Shown here: positions 1 through 6,046 of the stretch, one piece after another
Layout: each line of letters opens with the position of its first letter
Position numbering within the stretch: position 1 is the first letter of the stretch
Assembly: GCA_036559705.1 (NCBI GenBank)
Contig: DATBSP010000148.1
Span: 1-14,152, forward strand
Source of the DNA: Hyphomicrobium_A sp036559705
Lineage (GTDB): Bacteria > Pseudomonadota > Alphaproteobacteria > Rhizobiales > Hyphomicrobiaceae
DNA length: 14,152 nt
Reading direction: 5' to 3'
Notes under the pieces: model-generated
Told to the model about the DNA's origin: nothing
Seen by the model: only the letters and a program-made list of their open reading frames with translations
The model's database searches: none
Made by a program: the position numbers and the translations under genes

Positions 1-369
1 CATCAGGCCGGCCAATAGGGTTGCCAGTACGAGGCCGTCGTAGCCCTGGCGCTCGACGATCGAGGCGATGAGAACAATGAACGCGCCGGCCGGCCCGCCA
101 ATCTGGAAGCGGCTGCCGCCGAGGGCGGAGATGAGAAAGCCGCCAACGATGGCGGTGAACAGGCCTTTGTCGGGAGAAAGCCCCGAGCCGATGGCGATGG
201 CCATCGATAGCGGCAGCGCGACGATGGCAACCGTCAGGCCGGCGATGGCATCGGCTCTGAAATCGCTTCCCGTGTATCCATCGCGCAGGATGGTGACAAG
301 CTTAGGGGTGAACAGCTCGGCGAACGTGGGCTCGGGTCGCCTCAATGGGCGCCGTGCAACCGCTTCCAT
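1..369 (-). CDS. SulP-family inorganic anion transporter, N-terminal part (runs off window)
   Basis: The first 123 residues of a SulP (SLC26-like) permease are present; the reading frame is still open at base 1, so the C-terminal part lies outside. SulP proteins are inner-membrane carriers of sulfate, bicarbonate or related anions, and the substrate cannot be told from this fragment. After a basic cytoplasmic start (MEAVARRPLRRPEPTF) come the family hallmarks: DAIAGLTVAIVALPLSMAIA in the first membrane segment, a GLSPDKGLFTAIVGGF segment, and the GGSRFQIGGPAGAFIVLI signature at roughly residues 84-102. The ATG at 369 is preceded by a strong Shine-Dalgarno (AAGGAG on the minus strand, bases 378-383) at 8 nt spacing, which supports this start. 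It lies 102 bp downstream of the XRE regulator gene on the same strand, so the two are probably co-transcribed. The family call is firm; the substrate is unknown. Confidence 0.9.
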   Translation of the reverse strand, partial: MEAVARRPLRRPEPTFAELFTPKLVTILRDGYTGSDFRADAIAGLTVAIVALPLSMAIAIGSGLSPDKGLFTAIVGGFLISALGGSRFQIGGPAGAFIVLIASIVERQGYDGLVLATLLAGLM

Positions 370-377
370 GTATCCGT

Positions 378-392
378 CTCCTTGATCCAAGG
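378..392 (-). promoter_or_regulatory. Small hairpin overlapping the SulP ribosome binding site
   Basis: On the minus strand CCTTG-GAT-CAAGG forms a perfect 5-bp inverted repeat (bases 380-392). Its 3' arm includes AAGG of the Shine-Dalgarno AAGGAG (378-383) of the SulP gene. In RNA this could partly hide the ribosome binding site. The stem is short with a 3-nt loop, so a regulatory role is only a suggestion. Confidence 0.3.
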
Positions 393-471
393 AGCGGCGG
401 GATCGTCGGCAGTTCAGTCGGCGGTCGCCGTCGCAGTGTCGATATTGCAGCGTGGGATTCGGGTGTCGGTC

Positions 472-789
472 TCACTCGGACCGCGCGGTGCGGCCCTTCT
501 TGCCTCTGGGAGGCGATGATCGCGCGGTGGTCTTGCCGGCTCGACTGGCCTTGAAGCGTACGCCGCGTCCATGACCGGCGCTGGGTGTATCTTCCGCGAT
601 CAACTCGACGCCGGCTCGATCGAAGGCGGTGACGACCTTGGTCAAGGTGTCGACCACGCCTCGCACGTTCCCTTCGCTCGCCTCCATGCGTTGGATAGTG
701 GGCAGCGACACGCCCGCCAGATCAGCCAGGGTTTGCTGGTCAATGCCAAGCAGAGCGCGGCCTGCGCGCATTTGCGCCGCGGTGATCAT
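472..789 (-). CDS. Small XRE-family helix-turn-helix transcriptional regulator
   Basis: A 105-residue DNA-binding protein. Residues 6-38 hold a Cro/XRE helix-turn-helix (QMRAGRALLGIDQQTLADLA, then GVSLPTIQRMEAS), followed by VDTLTKVVTAFDRAGVELI. That block is the usual small XRE domain ending in a beta strand that recalls the C-terminal Ile/Leu-Ile motif of these regulators. Residues 75-105 are a basic, probably disordered tail (RFKASRAGKTTARSSPPR and onward). The frame stays open further upstream, but the added residues are low-complexity and overlap trmFO, so the ATG at 789 is preferred: the XRE fold begins there and AT-rich promoter-like sequence lies directly before it. No Shine-Dalgarno is visible, which fits a leaderless message. 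It probably controls itself and the SulP gene downstream; that target is inferred from position only. Confidence 0.88.
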   Translation of the reverse strand: MITAAQMRAGRALLGIDQQTLADLAGVSLPTIQRMEASEGNVRGVVDTLTKVVTAFDRAGVELIAEDTPSAGHGRGVRFKASRAGKTTARSSPPRGKKGRTARSE

Positions 790-795
790 GGAAAG

Positions 796-824
796 ACAAT
801 AATATCTGATGCGAAAAACATCAA
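796..824 (-). promoter_or_regulatory. Promoter of the XRE-SulP unit, predicted leaderless, with an overlapping dyad
   Basis: Reading the minus strand, TTGATG (819-824), a 17-nt spacer and TATTGT (796-801) resemble a sigma-70 promoter in an AT-rich island of an otherwise GC-rich region. Six bases (790-795) separate the -10 box from the ATG at 789, so transcription would start at the A of the start codon. The inverted repeat TGATG-N7-CATCA (807-823) overlaps the spacer and -35 box and is a plausible autorepressor operator. This rests on pattern reading only. Confidence 0.45.
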
Positions 825-859
825 GATAGCGGTCTGGAGCATGACTGCGGGAGGTGGGG

Positions 860-2290
860 CTATTCGGCTGCGGCTTGCGCCTGCGTCGACAGCAGCCAGC
901 GATCGAGGTCGGCCAGTGCGCGCACCGACATGGCGCGCTTTTTCGCCCTGCCCTTGTCCTTGCCTTTGAGCCGCTTGCCGTCGACGCCTTCGGCGGGGCC
1001 CTCGATGTCCGGCAGCAGCCCATAGTTGATGTTCATCGGCTGGAACGAGCGCGAACCGGTGCCGTCGCTTAGCTCCGCATCGGCAGAGAGATGCCCGCCG
1101 GTGATGTGCCCGACGAGCGCGCCGAGTGCCGTCGTCCCCGGCGGCCCGGTGAGCGGCCGACCCAGCCGCTCGGCCGCCGCGAAGCGTCCTGCCAGTAGGC
1201 CGATGGCGGCGCTTTCTACATAGCCCTCGACGCCGGTGATCTGTCCGGCGAAGCGCAGGCGCGGCATCGCCTTGAGACGTAGCGACGTGTCGAGCAGCTT
1301 GGGACTGTTGAGGAACGTATTGCGGTGCAGGCCCCCGAGGCGGGCGAACTCGGCTTCGGCGAGCCCGGGGATCATGCGGAAGATGCGCACCTGCTCGGCG
1401 TGCTTCAGCTTGGTCTGGAAGCCGACCATGTTCCAGAGCGTGCCGAGCGCGTTGTCTTGGCGCAGCTGCACGACGGCAAAGGGCCAGCGGCCGGTGCGGG
1501 GATCGTCGAGGCCGACCGGCTTCATCGGCCCGTAACGGAGCGTATCGCGGCCGCGCTCGGCCATCACCTCGATGGGCAGGCAGCCGTCGAAGTAGGGCGT
1601 CGAGGCTTCCCACTCCTTGAAGCTCGTCTTGTCGCCGGCGAGCAGCGCGTCGATGAAGGCACCGTACTCATCGCGCGTCATCGGACAGTTGAGATAGTCG
1701 GCGCCGGTTCCGGCCGGACCCGCCTTGTCGTAGCGCGACTGGAGCCAGGCGACGGACGTGTCGATCGTTTCGCGATGGATCACGGGCGCGATGGCGTCGA
1801 AGAAGGCGAGATCGAGCTCGCCGGTGATGGCGCGAATGGCGTCGCTCAGTTGCGGCGAGGTGAGAGGGCCAGTGGCGACGATGACGCTATCCCATTCCGC
1901 CGGCGGCAAGCCGTCGACTTCCGAACGCTCGATGGTGACGAGCGGATGCGTCTCGAGCCGCTGGGTCACATCGGCGGAGAAATTATCCCGGTCGACAGCC
2001 AAGGCGCCGCCGGCAGGAAGCTTATGCCGGTCGCCGGCCGCCAGGATGAGCGAACCCGCTCGCCGCATCTCTTCGTGCAGAAGTCCCACGGCGCTCGTCT
2101 CCCAATCATCGGAGCGGAACGAATTGGAGCACACGAGCTCGGCGAGACCTTCGGTCTTGTGAGCGTCCGTCATCCTCACGGGGCGCATCTCATGCAACAC
2201 GACGGGCACGCCGGCGCCGGCGATTTGCCAGGCGGCTTCCGAGCCGCCAAGGCCGCCACCAACGACGTGAATGGGCTTGAGTTCCTTCAT
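860..2290 (-). CDS. trmFO: Methylenetetrahydrofolate--tRNA-(uracil-54-C5)-methyltransferase TrmFO
   Basis: A 476-residue flavoenzyme that makes 5-methyluridine at position 54 of the tRNA T loop, taking the carbon from methylenetetrahydrofolate and electrons from FADH2. It is cytoplasmic. The N-terminal FAD-binding loop is plain (VVGGGLGGSEAAWQIA, residues 9-24), with HEMRP closing the first Rossmann unit. The catalytic-type cysteines are present: C54 in ELVCSNSFRSDD and C237 in YFDGCLPIEVMAERG, corresponding to the two important cysteines of characterised TrmFO. C202 lies in YLNCPMTRDEY. Further family blocks are RYGPMKPVGL, LWNMVGFQTKL, RNTFLNSP, GQITGVEGYVESAA and MNINYGLLP. A Lys-rich stretch (KRLKGKDKGRAKKRA) precedes a final helix, as in related proteins. 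Length is normal. No Shine-Dalgarno is evident before the ATG at 2290. The gene stands alone between the XRE unit and the divergent DUF2157 gene. Confidence 0.97.
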   Translation of the reverse strand: MKELKPIHVVGGGLGGSEAAWQIAGAGVPVVLHEMRPVRMTDAHKTEGLAELVCSNSFRSDDWETSAVGLLHEEMRRAGSLILAAGDRHKLPAGGALAVDRDNFSADVTQRLETHPLVTIERSEVDGLPPAEWDSVIVATGPLTSPQLSDAIRAITGELDLAFFDAIAPVIHRETIDTSVAWLQSRYDKAGPAGTGADYLNCPMTRDEYGAFIDALLAGDKTSFKEWEASTPYFDGCLPIEVMAERGRDTLRYGPMKPVGLDDPRTGRWPFAVVQLRQDNALGTLWNMVGFQTKLKHAEQVRIFRMIPGLAEAEFARLGGLHRNTFLNSPKLLDTSLRLKAMPRLRFAGQITGVEGYVESAAIGLLAGRFAAAERLGRPLTGPPGTTALGALVGHITGGHLSADAELSDGTGSRSFQPMNINYGLLPDIEGPAEGVDGKRLKGKDKGRAKKRAMSVRALADLDRWLLSTQAQAAAE

Positions 2291-2436
2291 GGCGGCGCAC
2301 GCTAGAGGAAATCGAAGGCGCTCTCAACGCGGGCAACCTTAATGGCCGCGGGCGTGGCGGAGTCGCAATCCCGACATTGTTTTGACCCCCACACCCGGAT
2401 ATCGTCCGGTCCGTCCTAAGCCGACGGGATCAATGC
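2291..2436. other. Divergent intergenic region between trmFO and the DUF2157 gene
   Basis: These 146 bp must carry promoters in both directions. On the plus strand TTGACC (2382-2387) is a good -35-like box, but no matching -10 box lies at normal spacing. A 5-bp dyad CCGGA-N5-TCCGG (2395-2409) follows it. A weak ribosome binding site, GGGA (2426-2429), precedes the ATG at 2437. On the minus strand only a weak TTGAGA-17-TAGCGT pair (2299-2327) is seen before trmFO. Confidence 0.35.
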
Positions 2437-3531
2437 ATGTCACGCTACGCCAAGCGTCTCGACCGCGACCTCGTACGCTGGCGCGAGGCCGGCTGGATCA
2501 ACGCTGACGGCGAATCCGCCATTCGCGCCGACATTGCAGGGCATTCCAGTAAACTCAACCTCGCCTCGGCGCTGGGCATCCTGGGCGCGGTCCTCATCGG
2601 CTTCGGCGCCATGAGCTTCGTTGCCGCCCACTGGAGCGAGATGCCGCGGCTGCTCCGCTTGGCGATGATCTTCGGCAGCCTGTTTGCCGCCTACGGAATC
2701 GCCGGCGTCCTCTTCGAGCGCAAGCATCCGACCTTCGCGCACGCAGCTGTGCTAGCCGGCGTCACGCTGTTCGGCGCCGGCATCATGCTCATCGCGCAGA
2801 TGTTTCACATTGAGGGGCATCCGCCCGATGCCGTGTTGACTTGGGCGCTGGGCGCGCTCGTCGCCGGCATCATTTTGCAATCCAACCCGGCACTGGCGCT
2901 GGCAATGCTCCTCGTCGGTCTTTGGAGCGGCTGGGAGACGACCGACAACTGGCAAGTGCACTGGCCGTTTCTTTTGGGGTGGAGTGCCGTCACCGCCGCC
3001 ATCGCCTGGCGCCGTTGGTACGCCGGCCTGCATCTCGCTGCCGTTGCCATGGCGATCTGGATCGTCAGCCTCGGCTACCTTCTGTTCGACGGGCACGGCC
3101 ATGGCCTCGTCGTCGGCCTCGGACTGCTGATCGCGGCGGCGGGCGTTGCCGCGCCGATCTTCGATGAGCATCTCGAAGGCTGGTCGACGCCGGCCATTGC
3201 CTACGGCATGACCATCGCCTTTGCCGGGCTCTTTGCCCTGCAGTTCGTCGAGAGTATGCCGCTCGACTACTTCATTCTCCTGGCGATACTCACCCTGGCG
3301 CTCGTGCTGGGCGGCGTCGGTCTCGGCCTCAAGATGGGAAGCCCGGCCCTTCTGTGGCTCGGCTACGCCGGCTTCTCGATCGAGGTGCTGGCGGTTTACT
3401 TCAAGACGGTCGGCACACTGCTCGGCTCGTCGTTGTTCTTCCTATCCGCCGGCGTGCTCGTCATCTTGCTCTCGGTCCTCGCCTATCGCCTGCACGCCCG
3501 CGTGCAGCCCGGCATGGAGGCCGCGCCATGA
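2437..3531 (+). CDS. DUF2157 multi-spanning membrane protein
   Basis: A 364-residue integral inner-membrane protein of the DUF2157 family, whose biochemical function is unknown. Residues 1-40 form a soluble, charged N-terminal region (RLDRDLVRWREAGWINADGE) typical of the family: a short helical domain before the membrane part. From about residue 42 a run of about 10-12 hydrophobic segments follows, starting LASALGILGAVLIGFGAMSF. Conserved-looking marks are FVAAHWSEMP (61-70), IAQMFHIEGHPPDA (119-132), where the short QxFHI loop is a family feature, and the final YFKTVGTLLGSSLFFLSAGV (321-340). The stop codon overlaps the start of the next gene (ATGA at 3528-3531). That indicates translational coupling with the GDYXXLXY protein, the usual partner of DUF2157 in many Proteobacteria. 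I know of no established pathway. The family call is confident, the role is open. Confidence 0.9.
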   Translation: MSRYAKRLDRDLVRWREAGWINADGESAIRADIAGHSSKLNLASALGILGAVLIGFGAMSFVAAHWSEMPRLLRLAMIFGSLFAAYGIAGVLFERKHPTFAHAAVLAGVTLFGAGIMLIAQMFHIEGHPPDAVLTWALGALVAGIILQSNPALALAMLLVGLWSGWETTDNWQVHWPFLLGWSAVTAAIAWRRWYAGLHLAAVAMAIWIVSLGYLLFDGHGHGLVVGLGLLIAAAGVAAPIFDEHLEGWSTPAIAYGMTIAFAGLFALQFVESMPLDYFILLAILTLALVLGGVGLGLKMGSPALLWLGYAGFSIEVLAVYFKTVGTLLGSSLFFLSAGVLVILLSVLAYRLHARVQPGMEAAP

Positions 3532-4109
3532 CCACGACGCGCCGCAACCTGTGGATCGCCATCGCCGCCGTCGCGCTCGGACAGGCGGCCGTGCTCGCCT
3601 GGATGATCTGGGATCGCACGTCGCTCCTGGCCAATGGGCGCGAGGTCGTGCTCGAGGTCATCCCCGTCGATCCGCGCAGCCTTTTTCGCGGCGACTATGT
3701 GATCCTCGGCTATGACATTTCGCGTTTCAATTTACCGATCGGTACCACGCCGCCGGAGAAGAACTCGGCCTTCTACATCACGCTGCAGAAGTCGCAGGGC
3801 GACAATTGGCAGGTGGTGGGTGGCGCCAGTGAGCCGCCCGCCGAGGTGAAGCCCGGCGAAGCCGTCATCAAGGGACGCGTCGAGTACGTGAGCCGGCCGT
3901 CGGGCGAGCAGGCGCAGGAGCCGGTCGTCGTCGGACTGCACTACGGCATCGAGAGTTTCTTCGTCCCCGAAGGCACCGGACGCGAGCTCGAAAAGATGGT
4001 CGGCGAGAACAAAATCTCCGCGCTCATCGCCATCGACGAAAGTGGCAACGCCGCAATCAAGGGCCTCATGTCTGAAGGCAAGCGCATCTACGAAGAACCG
4101 CTGCTCTAG
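3528..4109 (+). CDS. GDYXXLXY domain protein, single-pass membrane anchored
   Basis: A 193-residue protein with an N-terminal membrane anchor (about residues 8-28, WIAIAAVALGQAAVLAWMIW) followed by an exported domain. The defining motif is exact: GDYVILGYD at residues 55-63, inside IPVDPRSLFRGDYVILGYDI. A second typical block is FFVPEGTGRELEKM in the C-terminal half. The family (PF14345-type) has no assigned reaction. The ATG at 3528 overlaps the DUF2157 stop, so this start is well supported; an upstream extension in this frame exists but would overlap the membrane protein gene. The two products presumably act together at the inner membrane, with this one facing the periplasm. That partnership is inferred from the overlap and from the recurrent pairing of the two families. 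Confidence 0.92.
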   Translation: MTTTRRNLWIAIAAVALGQAAVLAWMIWDRTSLLANGREVVLEVIPVDPRSLFRGDYVILGYDISRFNLPIGTTPPEKNSAFYITLQKSQGDNWQVVGGASEPPAEVKPGEAVIKGRVEYVSRPSGEQAQEPVVVGLHYGIESFFVPEGTGRELEKMVGENKISALIAIDESGNAAIKGLMSEGKRIYEEPLL

Positions 4110-4266
4110 TTGGCCGCGCTAGCCGCCCAATCCCGCGCTCTGTGACCTGTTTGCCGCTCCGGGTGGCGATTTGCTGCACGTCACCTACGCAGGTATCGAG
4201 GACGCAAGGGGAATCTGGCAGTGTGCCGACGGCGGCGTGGCAAGAATTCACAGACGGGGGTCGGAG
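4110..4266. other. Intergenic region, no recognisable element
   Basis: These 157 bp lie between the GDYXXLXY gene and the small secreted-protein gene. I see no convincing terminator, promoter or RNA fold. A GGGGG run (4256-4260) just before the next ATG may serve as a poor ribosome binding site. Confidence 0.4.
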
Positions 4267-4608
4267 ATGTTGCCCAAAATTACGGTGGCGCTGGTGCTTG
4301 GCGCGGTTGCGGTAACCTCGGTTGCCCTGCCGGCAAGCGGTGCGGAGAGCGGCATGGCCGCCATGCACGCGATGCGCCGCGAGGGCGGCAGGCTCTGCAT
4401 GTCCGATCATTGGCACTACGGCAGCAGCGGCTCGCAGCCGACGAAAGCTGCCGCGCAACGGGCCGCCATCGCCTCGTGGCAGGATTTCACCGACCTCGAG
4501 TACGGCCGTGCGTGGGCGCGCTTCAGCCGCGCGGCCTCCCGCAGGATGGGCTGCTCGCGCAGCTCCGCCGGTTGGAGCTGCGATGCCGAGGCGCGGCCCT
4601 GCCGCTAA
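4267..4608 (+). CDS. Secreted hypothetical protein with four cysteines after the signal peptide
   Basis: A 113-residue protein I do not recognise by name. Residues 1-26 form a signal peptide (MLPKITVALVLGAVAVTSVA, then LPASGA) with probable signal peptidase I cleavage after ASGA. The mature part of about 87 residues contains LCMSDHWHYGSSGSQPTKAA, then a helical stretch AAQRAAIASWQDFTDLEYG, and ends CDAEARPCR. It has four cysteines (C44, C96, C105, C112), an even number that fits two disulfide bonds in the periplasm. The ATG at 4267 was chosen because it begins the signal peptide; the frame is open upstream from 4171 but the extra residues look non-coding. The position of KAAAQRAAIASWQDFTDLEYG recalls small periplasmic proteins of Rhizobiales of unknown function. 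It is convergent with the DUF937-like gene, only 10 bp away. Confidence 0.75.
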   Translation: MLPKITVALVLGAVAVTSVALPASGAESGMAAMHAMRREGGRLCMSDHWHYGSSGSQPTKAAAQRAAIASWQDFTDLEYGRAWARFSRAASRRMGCSRSSAGWSCDAEARPCR

Positions 4609-4618
4609 CTTAAGCTGC

Positions 4619-5452
4619 TCAATCGTTATCGCGACGGCGGCTGCGCAGCGCGCGCAGCCGTTCCTGCGTTTGCAGTCCGGCGGTTCTCAACGCGTCGGCT
4701 CCCCACTTCTGGACGCGTGCGAACCATGGCGCATGGCGGGCCCGCACGCCGAGCCCCTCGGCCATGACCCGGCGCGTCGCGCCGAGCGGATCGGGCTTGC
4801 CCGTCTTCTCTTCGCCACGGCGGATGCGCTCGGCGAATTCGAGGTACATCGCCTCTCTCGCCGGGTTGGCTCCGACCGCCGTCCCGACGGCCGTCCCGGC
4901 GAAGAAGCCGCTGCTGCCGCGCCCGATCGGATATTGCGGAGCCGAAGCGCTGGGCTCCGCCGGCGGCTCGGCGCCGGGCGCATCGCCATTACGCATGAGC
5001 ACCGATAGGCCGGCGCGGGTCTTCGCCGCCAATGCGCCCATGAACATCGCCGCAACGACCGGCAGGAGATACTCGGCGATCATTTCGCTGATGCCCGCCG
5101 CGGTGGCGGCGCGGCTGGCGATGCGGCTGCTTTCGTCGCGTCCAGCGAGCGCGGTGAGGGCGTCATTGCCGATCACCTGCGTCGACGTTGCGCCCATCAG
5201 CGCCGGTGTTTCCAGAACTTGCTCGTAGTCGTTTTTGCCCAGCAGCTCGATGAGGCGCGCAAGCGTCCCGCGCGACAGCGTTTGCTCATCGAAGTGCTGT
5301 GTTAAGGCGCCGAGCATGCTCAAGATCGCCGTTTTGGCCTTCGGGCGGGGCACGTGGAAAGCGCGCGCCAGATGGTTGATGGCCTGGCCGCCCTGCGCGC
5401 GCGTGAACTCCCCCCAAAGCGGGCCGCGCCAACGGGGATCGGCGCCCATCAT
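4619..5452 (-). CDS. DUF937-like protein with a hydrophobic helix
   Basis: A 277-residue protein whose N-terminal half resembles the DUF937 family, which has no defined reaction. Residues 20-75 contain GGQAINHLARAFHVPRPKAK and a repeat of short helices; residues 94-145 read IGNDALTALAGRDESSRIAS and then a hydrophobic stretch EMIAEYLLPVVAAMFMGALA (123-142), matching the family pattern in which an LLPVVAAMxMG segment closes the domain. A Pro/Ala linker (158-172) and a Gly/Ala segment (FFAGTAVGTAVGA, 183-195) follow. The C-terminal 80 residues are charged and end in a basic tail (RLRALRSRRR). The hydrophobic segment may be membrane-embedded or buried. Two ATGs are tandem at 5447-5452; the outer is given. 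No strong ribosome binding site is seen. Cellular role unknown. Confidence 0.75.
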   Translation of the reverse strand: MMGADPRWRGPLWGEFTRAQGGQAINHLARAFHVPRPKAKTAILSMLGALTQHFDEQTLSRGTLARLIELLGKNDYEQVLETPALMGATSTQVIGNDALTALAGRDESSRIASRAATAAGISEMIAEYLLPVVAAMFMGALAAKTRAGLSVLMRNGDAPGAEPPAEPSASAPQYPIGRGSSGFFAGTAVGTAVGANPAREAMYLEFAERIRRGEEKTGKPDPLGATRRVMAEGLGVRARHAPWFARVQKWGADALRTAGLQTQERLRALRSRRRDND

Positions 5453-5587
5453 CGAGCGGTCACTTCGAGTTGAACCAGAATGGTCGACACGGCGTTGACC
5501 CCCCGGTGTAAGGTGATGAGCCCGGCCTCAACTACAGGCAAGTCCAAAGTCACAGAAGTCCCTAGCACCGTTACTCGGGAGACGCTC
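5453..5587. other. Divergent intergenic region between the DUF937-like gene and the small secreted-protein gene
   Basis: These 135 bp separate two divergently read genes. TTGACC (5495-5500) on the plus strand is -35-like but has no convincing -10 box at 16-18 bp. A plausible ribosome binding site GGGAG (5578-5582) precedes the ATG at 5588 at 5 nt. Nothing else is recognised. Confidence 0.35.
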
Positions 5588-5818
5588 ATGAGATTTGTTC
5601 TCGCATGCGTTGCCTCGACGTTATTGCTGGTCGCGAGTCAGGTGCCTGCTTCTGCGGCAACCGCCGGGCAGGCCTTGGTACAAAAGCCATCCTTCGGTCA
5701 AGCGAATGCAATGGTTGAGAAAGCGGGCTTGCGGCATCGCCGCTGGTATCGGTATCGCTACTATCGCGGACCCCGCTGGGGCTGGCGGCACAACCATTAC
5801 CGTCGCTGGTGGTGGTGA
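5588..5818 (+). CDS. Tiny secreted protein with an Arg/Tyr/Trp-rich tail
   Basis: A 76-residue protein with a clear signal peptide (MRFVLACVASTLLLVASQVP, then ASA) and probable cleavage after residue 23. The mature peptide of about 53 residues divides into a polar part (ATAGQALVQKPSFGQANAMV) and an extremely basic, aromatic tail from about residue 48: GLRHRRWYRYRYYRGPRWGW, then RHNHYRRWWW. Such short exported proteins with RW/RY-rich ends are frequent in Rhizobiales and are of unknown function; contact with the envelope or nucleic acid is a guess. The ATG at 5588 is chosen because the signal peptide starts there and GGGAG lies at proper distance; an in-frame ATG at 5480 would add 36 residues and destroy the signal peptide. 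A hairpin with a T-run lies 20 bp downstream. Confidence 0.75.
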   Translation: MRFVLACVASTLLLVASQVPASAATAGQALVQKPSFGQANAMVEKAGLRHRRWYRYRYYRGPRWGWRHNHYRRWWW

Positions 5819-5837
5819 GAATTTAGTCGGTTGCGAT

Positions 5838-5868
5838 GGGGGTGTCCGTTCTCGGGGGCCCCTTTTTT
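5838..5868 (+). terminator. Possible Rho-independent terminator after the small secreted-protein gene
   Basis: A GGGGG run (5838-5842) can pair with CCCC (5859-5862), which is directly followed by six T residues (5863-5868). The loop is long (about 16 nt) and competes with a local GGGGGCCCC self-complement, so the stem is weak. The T-run and its place 20 bp after the stop codon favour a terminator. Confidence 0.4.
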
Positions 5869-6003
5869 GTGGGATTTTGCGCAGTTGCGTCCAACCGGCG
5901 CGGCCCTGGCCGCTGTGTTGCAAGTGGCGCACACTTTTGGCATGGTCCGCCCGCGAATCGCCGTTAGAGCGGGCCGCCGGCGCCACGCCCGTGTCGCCGG
6001 TCT

Positions 6004-6021
6004 AAACTTGCGTTCAAGTTT
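6004..6021. promoter_or_regulatory. Perfect inverted repeat upstream of hppA
   Basis: AAACTTG-CGTT-CAAGTTT is a perfect 7-bp inverted repeat with a 4-nt centre. It ends 25 bp before the hppA start and 10 bp before the AAAGGGG ribosome binding site (6032-6038). It could be an operator or, in RNA, a leader hairpin. It is AT-rich compared with its surroundings and lies near TAAACT (6003-6008), a possible -10 box. No binding protein can be named. Confidence 0.45.
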
Positions 6022-6046
6022 CTAGGGCGCCAAAGGGGATCACGAA

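Noticed and set aside
3..385. Short frames on both strands at the left edge
   Set aside because: The minus-strand frame starting at 369 reads as SulP throughout, and the others are its shadows.
786..1613. 275-residue minus-strand frame
   Set aside because: Shifted-frame reading of trmFO with an Arg/Ala-rich composition. TrmFO itself is intact, so no frameshift needs to be assumed.
1325..2305. 326-residue plus-strand open frame
   Set aside because: Wholly antisense to trmFO, with no domain-like pattern; a product of high GC codon bias.
4221..5008. Several Arg/Ala-rich plus-strand frames across the secreted-protein and DUF937-like genes
   Set aside because: They overlap better-supported genes, lack ribosome binding sites and have low-complexity composition.
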